64,000 nucleotides of DNA from Frankiales bacterium (GTDB lineage Bacteria; Actinomycetota; Actinomycetes; Mycobacteriales; Jatrophihabitantaceae), in contig JAOPUZ010000071.1 of the NCBI GenBank assembly GCA_025966315.1, positions 62,001 through 126,000 on the forward strand, read 5' to 3'. Below, piece by piece: positions 51,672 to 60,370 of this stretch; the first letter of the stretch is position 1, and each line of letters begins with the position of its first letter. Made by a program: the position numbers and the translations under genes. Below the pieces are notes generated by a model that saw only the letters and a list, made by a program, of their open reading frames with translations, ran no database searches and was not told the origin of the DNA.

Positions 51672-52529
51672 GTGGTTGGTTCGGATACCCGCGACTGGTC
51701 GTCCGCTACTAACAGCGCAGGTGCGCTGCCCTCATTCGACGAGCCCCCAGTGTCGCAAGTACGACTAGGTGTTTACTTCGACCGTCTCCCGAAGCTCCGA
51801 TCCGGTCATCTGGGGCTCTTTTGGGCGAAACTCGGTGGTCCAGACGTGTACCCAGACACGGAAGACTTGTACCGCGATCGGGCGAAGCTCGAGACGTTCC
51901 CAGCCTCCGCAGAGCGACCTGCCTTTGACTTGGCTCGGTTTGACCGGCCAATGCCCACCAAAGTCGCGTTTCGTAGTCGTGACGTAAGTGTCGAAGTCCA
52001 GGATGACTCTCTCTTCGTTACCTGGTCTCGTCTGCCCGAAAGCCGGACGTACCCCCGATACGAGGCCGTCCGGCTGCCGTTCGAAGCCACGCTAGCTAAC
52101 TGGTATCAGTACCTGGCTCAATCTGGTTTAGGGTCTCCGCAACTTAGGCAAGCAGAGATCTCGTATGAGAACCAGCTGCCGCAGAAGGTCGGATGGAATT
52201 CTGTAGCTGACCTCGGTGAAGTTTTTCGTGCGCGCACTCTTCCAACAGCTGCCGGTGACGATCTTGAAGATGTGCACCTTTATCAGCGTCAGACGCTCAA
52301 GTCTGCGGATCAGGAGCCGTGGGGGCGGCTCTACGTGCGGATTGACTCCGCTCGAACGCACGAATCAACGAAGACGGTTGACTTCTCGTTGACCGTAAGA
52401 GGACTGTTGCGCAACGACACGCCCGAGGCGGCGCTCGCGACCTTGGACGAGGGGCACGCTTTAATTGTCAATACTTTCGCAGCGGCAACGACGGACAAAA
52501 TGCACCAGATCTGGAAGCGGAGGAAGTAG
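51672..52529 (+). CDS. TIGR04255-like family protein
   Basis: 285 aa. The start is GTG 51672 because GGAGG lies 5 bases upstream and the family pattern begins soon after (LPSFDEPPVSQVRLGVYFDRL, then GLFWAKLGG and YPDTEDLY). Upstream in-frame codons have no such site and unrelated sequence. TIGR04255 proteins are sporadically distributed among bacteria and mobile DNA; function unknown. GC is visibly lower than flanking genes. Directly followed (0 bp) by the next gene; the two look co-translated. Confidence 0.68.
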   Translation: MVGSDTRDWSSATNSAGALPSFDEPPVSQVRLGVYFDRLPKLRSGHLGLFWAKLGGPDVYPDTEDLYRDRAKLETFPASAERPAFDLARFDRPMPTKVAFRSRDVSVEVQDDSLFVTWSRLPESRTYPRYEAVRLPFEATLANWYQYLAQSGLGSPQLRQAEISYENQLPQKVGWNSVADLGEVFRARTLPTAAGDDLEDVHLYQRQTLKSADQEPWGRLYVRIDSARTHESTKTVDFSLTVRGLLRNDTPEAALATLDEGHALIVNTFAAATTDKMHQIWKRRK

Positions 52530-53000
52530 ATGACGGCGGCTTTCGCTCTGGAGGAGTCCGCTCACGCGGAGGAGGAACGTATATACGCGCAGCCGCCGGG
52601 TGGTGCACCCACATTCACACTTTCACTTCGCTCTGGCCAGGAGCTGCCTGCTTGGCTTGATGCGGTTGCCACCCGCGTCTCCCACTTGCTCCGCCTACCG
52701 CAGGATTGGGCCGGCCCCAATTCTCGGCCAATCGAACCTCGGCTAGCGGAGACGTTGATCGTAGATGTCTTGCCTCGCATATTGCCTGCCAATACCGATG
52801 CCGCTCCACACATCGTGCCGCTGGTCGATGGCGGACTGCAGCTCGAATGGCATCAGGGTGGTTGGGATGTCGAGGTCGAGTTAACGCCCCTCGGCGTGGT
52901 GTGGGTGGACTGCTCCCGCGTAGACGGGAGTTCGAGCTGGGATGGACGACTGTCGGAGCGCGAGTACGACCTAGGTATCGTGCTTAAGGAAATAACGTAA
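52530..53000 (+). CDS. unknown protein, partner of the TIGR04255-like gene
   Basis: 156 aa. The start ATG directly follows the upstream stop; GGAGGAAG overlaps the end of that gene. Recognisable features are LPQDWAGPNSRPIEP, a helix-rich middle, and VPLVDGGLQLEWHQGGWDVEVEL, which looks like a beta-sheet core. I know similar sequences only as unnamed neighbours of TIGR04255-type genes and phage-like regions, so no function is claimed. Lower GC, as the neighbour. Confidence 0.62.
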   Translation: MTAAFALEESAHAEEERIYAQPPGGAPTFTLSLRSGQELPAWLDAVATRVSHLLRLPQDWAGPNSRPIEPRLAETLIVDVLPRILPANTDAAPHIVPLVDGGLQLEWHQGGWDVEVELTPLGVVWVDCSRVDGSSSWDGRLSEREYDLGIVLKEIT

Positions 53001-53005
53001 GACGC

Positions 53006-53467
53006 GTGACGGCCCAAGAAGCGGAAGCAGACGACGACACTTCAGTGCAAGACGATGACCGCCTTCTGCGCCGCGTGCACCCAGAACACGTAGTCCTCGA
53101 TCAAAACCGCGGTGTGTACCGGCCAAGCAGCGCAGCATTTGCCGACGCCACTGATGGAATCTCGGTCTATCTACGCTCAGTTCTCGATCGAATCGACCGA
53201 TGCGAGCAGGACGTACTTGAGCAGTACCCAAGGCATTCACTTGTTGCCTTCACTGCTTCAGTTGCCCGCGACAAGTCCCTGCTAAACCCGCCTTTTGCCG
53301 TCCGCCGTGATCCCGACCCTGCGGACACGCCAGCCCACCCATGTTCTCCCGCGCACGCGTTGCTTGTAGGTTTATTACGCGGTAACCCGGGGGCTAAGCG
53401 CCAAAGAAAGCCACTGGCCGAATGTGACCGGCTGGGCTGGGTCGTGCTTCGCGCGCCTGAGCAGTAA
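53006..53467 (+). CDS. unknown protein, third gene of the cargo cassette
   Basis: 153 aa, GTG start 5 bp after the preceding stop. The middle holds RRVHPEHVVLDQNRGVYRPS and SSAAFADATDGISVYL, then HSLVAFTASVARD and a proline-rich piece ending GNPGAKRQRKPLAECDRLGW. The short distances suggest one operon with the TIGR04255-like gene and its partner. Function unknown. Cargo of the AICE. Confidence 0.58.
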   Translation: MTAQEAEADDDTSVQDDDRLLRRVHPEHVVLDQNRGVYRPSSAAFADATDGISVYLRSVLDRIDRCEQDVLEQYPRHSLVAFTASVARDKSLLNPPFAVRRDPDPADTPAHPCSPAHALLVGLLRGNPGAKRQRKPLAECDRLGWVVLRAPEQ

Positions 53468-53707
53468 CCGGCGCAGATTCTGCACCCGAGCTAAGGCGGC
53501 GAGGACGGCGCTTGCGCCGCCCGCAGCCGCGCGCCGAAGGCGCCTTGACCTCCAAGAGCCGAATGCGGCAACCGAAAAGTCCTGGTCGCTGCAACAACAT
53601 GTAGCGCGGCGGTCCTTCAAACTCCACTGAGGCCTACGGTCCTATCTTCCTAGCGGCGACTAGTAGCAGCAGATATGTTGCAGAGGTCTGTCGACTTAGG
53701 AGGCAAA

Positions 53708-53872
53708 GTGTCAGGAATCGGCACAACCGGGACCACCGGCCAGACCTGTCCCGAGAGCGGTGTGTGGGAGGTAGTAGGCACTCCGTCCACGACGGCGCCC
53801 ATCGCAGAGGGAAACACCTTCCCGCCCTACGGTGGTAAGGCAGTTACCTGGAAGCTGGTTCAGCTCGCATGA
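53708..53872 (+). CDS. 54-residue YjzC-like small protein
   Basis: GTG 53708 is preceded by AGGAGG at ideal spacing. The product contains TGQTCPESGVWEVVG, a Pro/Thr-rich middle and GNTFPPYGGKAVTWKLVQLA, resembling small YjzC-like proteins (G-x-CP-x-SG-x-W ... PP ... W). No membrane segment. It lies between the cargo and the XRE regulator gene and may be regulated with either. Confidence 0.6.
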   Translation: MSGIGTTGTTGQTCPESGVWEVVGTPSTTAPIAEGNTFPPYGGKAVTWKLVQLA

Positions 53873-53879
53873 CTTCCGG

Positions 53880-53897
53880 TAGCTCGTCCACGAGCTA
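53880..53897. promoter_or_regulatory. palindrome before the XRE gene, likely autoregulatory operator
   Basis: TAGCTCGT-CC-ACGAGCTA: perfect 8-bp arms, 18 bp before the XRE start codon. XRE-family regulators bind such dyads as dimers and often repress their own promoter. Confidence 0.5.
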
Positions 53898-53915
53898 TCC
53901 ACGTCGGCTAGCGCG

Positions 53916-55145
53916 ATGTCTGCGACATTAGCTCGACCCTCCGGGGGCTCAATTGGCACTCGAATCGCTGTCTACCGTCGTCGGCGGGGCCTAAGCCAGG
54001 CGGCACTCGCTGGTCTCGTGGGACGCTCGGAATCGTGGCTCTCTCAGGTCGAGCGGGGCATCCGGTCGGTTGACCGACTGTCAGTTCTCCTCGATATGGC
54101 GCGCGTCCTGCACGTTGACGTCGAGGCGCTGACGGGTAAGCCGTGGCAGTTCGCGCCGAACGGATCCTCCACCGCCGACGGCATCAGCGAAGTGCGGCGT
54201 GTGTTCACTCGGTACGACCACCTGCTCGGCGAGGCTAACGCGCCGACACTCCCATTGCCTGAGCTCAAAGCGCATCTGAAGGATTTGCACACGAGCTACC
54301 AGGGCGCACGCTACGCCGAAGTCATTCGCGATCTGCCCCCGTTGCTCGTCGAGGCGGAGTGGCATCGAGCCGAAGGGTCAAGGCCTGGCGACGAGGGCTC
54401 ACTGGTGTACGTGTGCGGCTACGTGCTGGCTGCGAAGCTGGTGACCAAACTGGGCGTCACCGATCTGGCAATGGTCGCTGCGGATCGCGCTGCCGGGGTT
54501 GCTCACACCACGGATTCGCTTGCGGCGGTTGGGATGTCTGCTTACCAAGTCGCGTGCGCGTTGCTGCGTTCCGATCAGCCCCAGGACGCGGAGCACCTGG
54601 CCGTTGGCATGGCGGAGAAGGTCGAGCGAGACGCCAGTGCAGATTCACCGGCGCTGGTGTCGGTTGCCGGCGCGTTGTGGCTGATCTCTTCGGTGATCGC
54701 GGCTCGTCAGACCAACCGCGATGACGCGTGGGAGCGTCTAGCGCGAGCGGATCGGCTGGCGACGATGCTCGGCGAGGACGGTAACCACGGGTGGACCGGC
54801 TTCGGTCCGACTAACGTGGCGATCCATCGCGTGTCCGTCGCCGCCGAGCTGGGCGACGCGGGTGAGGCAATACGCGCCTCCACCCAGGTAAACGAGGACC
54901 GGTTACCAGCTGCCTTGGTCGGACGTCGGGCACAAGTGCACCTGGACCTTGCCTGGGCGCACACCCAGCGCAAGCGCGACGCGGAAGCGACATTGCATCT
55001 GATCGAGGCGGAGACCATCGCTCCGGAGTCCATCCGGCACAACGTGATCGCCCAGGAGTTGGTGCGAGAAATGTTGAGCAGGGGCACCAAGGCCAAGACC
55101 CGGAGCTTGGCCGCGATCGCCGGTCGGGCCGGCCTGCTCGACTAG
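53916..55145 (+). CDS. XRE-family transcriptional regulator of the AICE
   Basis: 409 aa. Helix-turn-helix at residues 13-65 (RIAVYRRRRGLSQAALAGLV, RSESWLSQVERGIRSVDRL). The remainder is alpha-helical and resembles TPR-like sensor domains of actinobacterial XRE proteins. Its position beside a flavoprotein gene (stop to start 9 bp) is the standard AICE arrangement; such pairs control excision and transfer genes. ATG 53916 follows a palindromic operator candidate. Confidence 0.88.
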   Translation: MSATLARPSGGSIGTRIAVYRRRRGLSQAALAGLVGRSESWLSQVERGIRSVDRLSVLLDMARVLHVDVEALTGKPWQFAPNGSSTADGISEVRRVFTRYDHLLGEANAPTLPLPELKAHLKDLHTSYQGARYAEVIRDLPPLLVEAEWHRAEGSRPGDEGSLVYVCGYVLAAKLVTKLGVTDLAMVAADRAAGVAHTTDSLAAVGMSAYQVACALLRSDQPQDAEHLAVGMAEKVERDASADSPALVSVAGALWLISSVIAARQTNRDDAWERLARADRLATMLGEDGNHGWTGFGPTNVAIHRVSVAAELGDAGEAIRASTQVNEDRLPAALVGRRAQVHLDLAWAHTQRKRDAEATLHLIEAETIAPESIRHNVIAQELVREMLSRGTKAKTRSLAAIAGRAGLLD

Positions 55146-55154
55146 GCTCCGACG

Positions 55155-55691
55155 GTGCCTCGATGCAGCGTCGCCGTGACCGGTGCACCGCTGTCCGCAC
55201 GAACGACCGATCTTGTCCTCGCTGTCCAGGGCGCCGGCTACGAGGTGGACCTCATCGCCACGCCGGCCTCGGCGGAGTGGGTCGACCTCGCAGCCGTCAC
55301 CGCGGCGACGGGTGCGGAGCTGCGCAACGCTCGTCGATCTGAGTCTTCGGTTCGGTTGCCGTTGCCGGACTGTCTGGTCATCTGTCCGGCCACGTTCAAC
55401 ACCATCAACAAGACCGCAGCGGGCATCGGGGATACCCACGCGCACAGCTTCTTCTGCGAGTGCATCGCAGCCCGCCTTCCGACGGTCGTCGTTCCGATGA
55501 TCAACGACCGGCTCTGGCGTCACCCCGCCTTAGCCGACAGCATCGCCCGATTGAAATTCGCCGGCTCCCATTTTATCGACGTGCATACGGGCCGCACGGA
55601 ACTAAGGCCGGTGACCTCAGGCCACGGCCGCGAGGTCGTCACCGCCTTCGATCCGAACTGGATCGTTGCAAGCCTTCGAGCGGCCGGCTAG
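55155..55691 (+). CDS. flavoprotein (PPC decarboxylase-like fold)
   Basis: 178 aa, GTG start. Opens CSVAVTGAPLSARTTDLVLAV; the segment VICPATFNTINKTAAGIGD corresponds to the PANTMNK motif of phosphopantothenoylcysteine decarboxylase-type flavoproteins, followed by VVPMINDRLWRHPAL. Catalytic decarboxylase residues are not all evident, so an oxidoreductase or FMN-sensing role is likely. Companion of the XRE regulator in AICEs. Its end overlaps the convergent small membrane gene by 4 bp. Confidence 0.85.
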   Translation: MPRCSVAVTGAPLSARTTDLVLAVQGAGYEVDLIATPASAEWVDLAAVTAATGAELRNARRSESSVRLPLPDCLVICPATFNTINKTAAGIGDTHAHSFFCECIAARLPTVVVPMINDRLWRHPALADSIARLKFAGSHFIDVHTGRTELRPVTSGHGREVVTAFDPNWIVASLRAAG

Positions 55692-55912
55692 TGGTCAGGA
55701 TCGATCGTTTTGGCTTCCTGCCGTGGATGAGTTCGCCGGTGCTGACGGAACAGGTTCCAGCAGTTCAGCAAGATGCCTGCACCGAGCACAAGCTGGCCTG
55801 TCGTCTTCGGACCAGTGAAGGTCAGGACCACACCGCCGATGACGAGGACGATCACGACGGACGCGACGACCCACTCGCTGGCCGAGTACATGCTCCACCG
55901 TGGTCTTCGCAT
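55688..55912 (-). CDS. small membrane protein (74 aa)
   Basis: ATG 55912 opens MRRPRWSMYSASEWVVAS and a product with two membrane helices (WVVASVVIVLVIGGVVLTF and GQLVLGAGILLNCWNLF) and a basic C-terminal tail. GGAT upstream is a weak ribosome-binding site. Longer in-frame upstream codons run through the intergenic region and the next gene. Similar short two-helix proteins are common in actinobacterial mobile elements. Reads against the rest of the AICE. Confidence 0.55.
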   Translation of the reverse strand: MRRPRWSMYSASEWVVASVVIVLVIGGVVLTFTGPKTTGQLVLGAGILLNCWNLFRQHRRTHPRQEAKTIDPDH

Positions 55913-56007
55913 GCGTTCGATCCTGCCACCGGCGGCTGATCCCGGCTTCTTCGCAGACATCAATCGGATGATTCTGTAGCCACTGCCCGTATTTGTTGAC
56001 TGCAGAG

Positions 56008-56023
56008 CCGCACTTTTGTGCGG
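56008..56023. promoter_or_regulatory. hairpin/dyad between the divergent small-membrane and Pra genes
   Basis: Arms CCGCAC and GTGCGG with loop TTTT, about 95 bp before the Pra start, in an AT-richer promoter-like stretch. Operator or hairpin; inference. Confidence 0.3.
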
Positions 56024-56117
56024 GTAGTACTCGCAGACGACCCGATCGTGCCGATCGCCGTTTTGATTCTCTTCGCCGCCGCGCGACCGCGCGTGGCCAA
56101 CAGTGAGGAGACAGATC

Positions 56118-56537
56118 GTGGCGATGCCGCGCAGGATCAATATCGAGTTTGGTGAGGTGTTCCCGTACGGGGCGTTCGTGGTGTCGGAGGTGACGCCGCT
56201 GCGGGACTTTGATCGGTCGACGAAGGACAAGCCGGTCCAGATGGTCGACCCGGACACCGGCCTTCTGTTGTGGTCGGTGGATGTGATCGACCCTGATCCG
56301 GAGGCGCGGAAGGCTGAGCGTCAGTTCTCGGTCCGGATCGCGGCCAAGGTCAGCCCGGTATTGCCGGCGTCAATGCCGGAAGCACCGTTCAAGCCGGTCG
56401 AGTTCGAGGGCCTGACCGCGACCGCCTACGTGGCGCAGCAGGGCGACTCCCGGCCCCGGCTGGCGTGGTCGTTCCGCGCGACCGACCTGCACGCACCCCG
56501 CAGCTCGAAGTCGGCGTCGTCGCCGGCCGCCGCCTAG
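56118..56537 (+). CDS. Pra-like plasmid replication, integration and excision activator
   Basis: 139 aa. GTG 56118 has GAGGAG 8 bases upstream. The family pattern is clear: INIEFGEVFPYGAFVVSEV, RDFDRSTKDKPVQM, LLWSVDVIDPDPEARK, PFKPVEFEGLTATAYV, LAWSFRATDLHAP. In pSAM2-type AICEs, Pra activates replication and excision. It starts the transfer/replication operon: small membrane protein, TraB-like pump, WhiB, RepSA follow on the same strand. Confidence 0.85.
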   Translation: MAMPRRINIEFGEVFPYGAFVVSEVTPLRDFDRSTKDKPVQMVDPDTGLLLWSVDVIDPDPEARKAERQFSVRIAAKVSPVLPASMPEAPFKPVEFEGLTATAYVAQQGDSRPRLAWSFRATDLHAPRSSKSASSPAAA

Positions 56538-56553
56538 GGCGGGTGAACCGCTG

Positions 56554-56751
56554 ATGAGTGTGGTCGCGGTGGCGCTGCTGCTCGGGGTGCTGGTGGCGTT
56601 TCTGGTCAAGGTCAAGCAGACAAAGCTCGGCGCCGCCCTGGTCGCGGTCATCTTCGGGCTGGTCCTGGGAGCGACGCCGGCCGGCCCGCAGGTCAACCAC
56701 CCGCTGACGCAGGCGGGCGGCACGGCGTGGGCGTGGGTGCAGGGCCTGTGA
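56554..56751 (+). CDS. small AICE membrane protein (65 aa)
   Basis: Two hydrophobic segments (VAVALLLGVLVAFLVKVK and LGAALVAVIFGLVLGATPAG) with a short basic loop. Located 16 bp after Pra, and its stop overlaps the start of the FtsK-like gene (GTGA). Small proteins in this exact position are typical of AICEs and may help the DNA pump. Function unknown. Confidence 0.68.
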   Translation: MSVVAVALLLGVLVAFLVKVKQTKLGAALVAVIFGLVLGATPAGPQVNHPLTQAGGTAWAWVQGL

Positions 56752-58292
56752 ACCGGCTCGGCGCCACCCGCCACGACGACGGCCCGGTCCGGGTCCAGCT
56801 CGCGAAAGTGCACGTCCCGCTGTCCGCGGTGGTCGGGGCGTGGCTGGCCCGCAAACTCGCCGCCGGGATCGTCGGCATCGTGAAGCACCCGGCTCGGATC
56901 GGGCTGGTGATCGTCCTCGGCGTGCTGTGGGATCTGGATCTTCGCTACGGCCCGTGGCCGATCCTGCTCACCGTCCTGTGCACGGTGCAGCTGCTGGCGG
57001 TGTGGCGGTTCCGCTGGCCCGACTCGTTCCGCCGCCACGTCACCTGGCGGGCCCGGGGCGTGTGGCGGGCACGGCGGATGTATCGGTTCGTGTGGCAACC
57101 CGCGATGGTCACCACCGGCCTCGCCGTCACCCTCGACGGGAAGGAGTTCCTGCCCTCGATCCGCTCCATCCGCTCGTCTGAATCGGTCGATCAGGTGTCG
57201 GTCCGGATGCTGCCCGGTCAATGTCTGGCGGACTGGGCCGCCGCCGCACCCCGGTTGGCGCAGACGTTCGGGGTGCTCGACGCCCGCGTGCGGTCGGTGC
57301 CGCGTGACCCGCGCCGGGTCGTGCTGTGGCTACTCACCCACGACCCCCTCACCAGCACCGTTCCGCCTTTCCAACCGTCGCAGCCGGTGGACCTGGCCGC
57401 GCTACCGGTCGCCAAACGGGAGGACGGGCTCACGTATCGGCTGCGGCTGCTCGGTACGCACGTCCTGATCGTCGGCGCGACCGGCTCAGGAAAAGGGTCG
57501 GTGCTGTGGTCGGTGCTGGCCGCGCTCGGACCCGCCATCCGGGACCGGCTAGTGGAGGTGTGGGCGATCGACCCGAAAGGCGGCATGGAACTCGCCCCCG
57601 GCGCGGGCCTGTTCACCCGCTTCTCCTACGGCGACGGGGACGCGTTCGAACACGACTACGCCGCGATCCTCGAGGACGCCGTCGCGGTGATGCGCCGCCG
57701 ACAGACCGCGCTCCGGGGCGTGACCAGACGGCACGAGCCGACGACCGACGAGCCGTTGACCCTGCTGGTTGTCGACGAACTCGCCTCGCTCACGGCGTAC
57801 GTGACCGACCGGGACGCGAAACGTCGCATCGCGGCCGCACTGTCGCTGCTGCTGTCCCAAGGCCGCGCGGTCGGCGTGAGCGTGATCGGGGCGTTGCAAG
57901 ACCCCCGCAAAGAGGTGCTGCCGTTCCGGGACCTGTTCCCGACCCGGATCGCGCTGCGGCTGTCCGAAGCCGAACAGGTCACCCTCGTCCTCGGGCACGG
58001 CGCACGCGACCGGGGCGCTCGCTGCGACCTCATCGCCGAGTCCACGCCCGGGGTTGGTTACGTCACCCTGGACGGAGTCGCCGAACCGGTCCGGGTCCGC
58101 TTCGCCCACCACACCGACCCCGACATCACCGAACTGGCGCGCACCTATTCGCCGCACGCCGCTGACCCGGACAGAGTCCAGGTCGCGCCGTCGATGCTCA
58201 CCGCCACGGGGGCGACCGAGCACCAGACGGGCCAGCAACCACAACTGAAAAACCGGCCCGAGTTCCGGTGGCCGTGGGAGAAGAACGCATGA
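56748..58292 (+). CDS. FtsK/SpoIIIE (TraB/TraSA-type) DNA translocase
   Basis: 514 aa from GTG 56748, overlapping the previous stop. Two N-terminal membrane helices (near residues 28-75), then the pore-loop ATPase: Walker A VGATGSGKGSVLWS, Walker B LLVVDELASLTA, and the arginine-bearing segment FPTRIALRLSEAEQVT. TraB-type proteins pump double-stranded DNA into a recipient as the sole transfer enzyme of AICEs. Followed by the WhiB-like gene with 4-bp overlap. Confidence 0.93.
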   Translation: MNRLGATRHDDGPVRVQLAKVHVPLSAVVGAWLARKLAAGIVGIVKHPARIGLVIVLGVLWDLDLRYGPWPILLTVLCTVQLLAVWRFRWPDSFRRHVTWRARGVWRARRMYRFVWQPAMVTTGLAVTLDGKEFLPSIRSIRSSESVDQVSVRMLPGQCLADWAAAAPRLAQTFGVLDARVRSVPRDPRRVVLWLLTHDPLTSTVPPFQPSQPVDLAALPVAKREDGLTYRLRLLGTHVLIVGATGSGKGSVLWSVLAALGPAIRDRLVEVWAIDPKGGMELAPGAGLFTRFSYGDGDAFEHDYAAILEDAVAVMRRRQTALRGVTRRHEPTTDEPLTLLVVDELASLTAYVTDRDAKRRIAAALSLLLSQGRAVGVSVIGALQDPRKEVLPFRDLFPTRIALRLSEAEQVTLVLGHGARDRGARCDLIAESTPGVGYVTLDGVAEPVRVRFAHHTDPDITELARTYSPHAADPDRVQVAPSMLTATGATEHQTGQQPQLKNRPEFRWPWEKNA

Positions 58293-58690
58293 GCCGCCCC
58301 ACCAGCGGTCAGCTCGCGTTCCCGCTCACCGTCCCGCCACTGGCACCGCAAGCGCGGCAGGAGCTGCTAGGTCTGATGCGGTTTGACTGGCAGGCTGACG
58401 CCGCCTGCGCGGGGATCCTCACCGGCGCGGCCGACCCGTTTTACCCCGAACCCATCACCGGGACGAACCGCATAGCCAATAGCGTTAACGAGGTCGCCAA
58501 AGCCGTGTGCCTGGACTGCCCGGTCCGGATCTCCTGCCTCGCCGCCGCGCTCGTCACCAACGAGACCCACGGCGTGTGGGGTGGGGCGAGCCCGACGGAT
58601 CGGGACCGGATCAAGGTCAACCTCGCCTTGGGTGACCCGGTCGGGGTCGCGTTGCGCGCCAACATCCGCCCGAAACGATCCGCCGCATGA
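58289..58690 (+). CDS. WhiB-like iron-sulfur regulator
   Basis: 133 aa. Four Cys as in WhiB proteins: one in ADAACAGI and three in AVCLDCPVRISCLAAA, followed by THGVWGGASPTDR (G-V-W-G-G turn). These bind a [4Fe-4S] cluster and interact with the main sigma factor. A long N-terminal extension and basic ending (RPKRSAA) are present. Mobile-element WhiB proteins can repress host whiB genes or control element genes. ATG overlaps the FtsK-like stop. Confidence 0.9.
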   Translation: MSRPTSGQLAFPLTVPPLAPQARQELLGLMRFDWQADAACAGILTGAADPFYPEPITGTNRIANSVNEVAKAVCLDCPVRISCLAAALVTNETHGVWGGASPTDRDRIKVNLALGDPVGVALRANIRPKRSAA

Positions 58691-60183
58691 GCACGCTTCG
58701 GATCACTGACGATCTGGCCCGCGACCTGGCCGCCGCTGAGGGGGCCTGCGTTCGGCCCCTGTTGCGACGCCTGACCGACCAGAGCACCGGCAACGCCTCG
58801 ATTGTTGTCCTGCCGTGCGGGTCGACCCGGACCGCGCAATGTCCGTCCTGCGCCGACAAAGCCCGCCGGCTTCGGATGCAGCAATGCGCCGAAGGCTGGC
58901 ACCGCACCGACGAACCACCCACGCCCGACACCGATGACGACGAGCGGGACCAGCTCGAAGCAGACCAAGACGACGAGGACGGGTCGGAGCGTCGGGTCCG
59001 GTCCACCCGCCGCCGGCAAGACGCCCCCAACCTGCCCCGGCTACCGGTGGAGGACCGGACCGTCGGCCACACATTCACCAGCCCGGACGGCAAAACCTAC
59101 CGGCCCTCAATGTTCGTCACCCTGACCCTGCCCTCCTACGGCCGCATCACCCCCGGCCACGGGACACCCCCCAACCCCAGCGCCTACGACTACCGCCGCG
59201 CCGCCCTGGACGCGCTGCACTTCTCCAAGCTGGTCGACCGGTGGGTGCAGAACCTCCGCCGCGCGGTCGGCTACAACGTCCAATACTTCGCCGCCGTCGA
59301 AGCCCAACGACGCCTCGCACCCCACCTACACACCGCCCTGCGTGGCGCGATCCCCCGCGCGCTACTCAAACAAGTCACCGCCGCCACCTACCACCAGATC
59401 TGGTGGCCATCCCTCGACCACCCCATCTACACCGACCCCGACACCCTCCCCGTCTGGGACGCCGACACCAGCAACTACCTCGACCCGACCACCGGCGAAG
59501 TGCTCACCACCTGGGCTGACGCCCTGGACCAGCTCGACCACGACCACACCGCTAAGCCAATGCACGTCCTGCGCTTCGGCCAACAAACCGACATCCAAGG
59601 CATCATCGCCCCCTCACCCGACGCCGACCGCACCATCCGCTACCTCACCAAATACCTCGCCAAATCAGTCGCCGACACCTACGACACCACCGACGAACCC
59701 ACCCCCGCCCGGGCACAACACCTCCGCCGGCTACACCACGAAGTCCGCTACATACCCTGCTCACCCCGCTGCGCCAACTGGCTCCGCCACGGCATCCAAC
59801 CCGACCAACCCCGACCCGGCCTCCAACCCGGCCACTGCCCGTCCAAAGCCCACGACCGCCACCACCTCGGCCTGGGCGGACGCCGCGTCCTCGTCTCCCG
59901 CAAATGGACCGGCAAAACCCTCACCGACCACAAGGCCGACCGCGCCGCCATCGTCCGCGCCGTCCTCGCCGAAGCCGGCATCGACATGCACGACACCCAG
60001 CGGACCACCGCCGACCAGACCACCGCTGACGGGCGACCCCGCTGGCGCTGGGAACCCCTCACCCACAACCACACCACCTACCAAACCGCCCTCGCCCACG
60101 CCATCAACGAAGCCCGCCAATGGCGCCAGCAATACCAAGCCGCCAAACAACGAGCCAACGCCCCGCCGAGCACCAAGCCGTAA
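58687..60183 (+). CDS. RepSA-like rolling-circle replication initiator
   Basis: 498 aa. Features of the RepSA family: a Cys-rich front (CGSTRTAQCPSCADKARR), strand motif SMFVTLTLPSYG, QYFAAVEAQRRLAPHLHTAL (HxH metal ligands), and IRYLTKYLAKSV (active-site Tyr). It nicks the element at its double-strand origin to replicate it after excision. The second half is unusually Thr/His/Pro-rich and the codon usage very GC-rich; an artificial open frame in +2 is a by-product. Overlaps the WhiB gene by 4 bp. Confidence 0.88.
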   Translation: MSTLRITDDLARDLAAAEGACVRPLLRRLTDQSTGNASIVVLPCGSTRTAQCPSCADKARRLRMQQCAEGWHRTDEPPTPDTDDDERDQLEADQDDEDGSERRVRSTRRRQDAPNLPRLPVEDRTVGHTFTSPDGKTYRPSMFVTLTLPSYGRITPGHGTPPNPSAYDYRRAALDALHFSKLVDRWVQNLRRAVGYNVQYFAAVEAQRRLAPHLHTALRGAIPRALLKQVTAATYHQIWWPSLDHPIYTDPDTLPVWDADTSNYLDPTTGEVLTTWADALDQLDHDHTAKPMHVLRFGQQTDIQGIIAPSPDADRTIRYLTKYLAKSVADTYDTTDEPTPARAQHLRRLHHEVRYIPCSPRCANWLRHGIQPDQPRPGLQPGHCPSKAHDRHHLGLGGRRVLVSRKWTGKTLTDHKADRAAIVRAVLAEAGIDMHDTQRTTADQTTADGRPRWRWEPLTHNHTTYQTALAHAINEARQWRQQYQAAKQRANAPPSTKP

Positions 60184-60370
60184 GGGGCTCTGGGGCCGGT
60201 TGTCCCCGCGAAACCAGCGGCACGCCTGCCACCTCCGCGACCACACCTCCCGGTCACGTCCCGCCCTATCGCAACTTCCCGTCGGGGGCTCGCAAGCCCT
60301 ATCTCCCCAGAGCCGCCCTCAAGGTACCCAGCTCGGCAAATCCAATCCCAGACCAAGGAGATCGATATCA

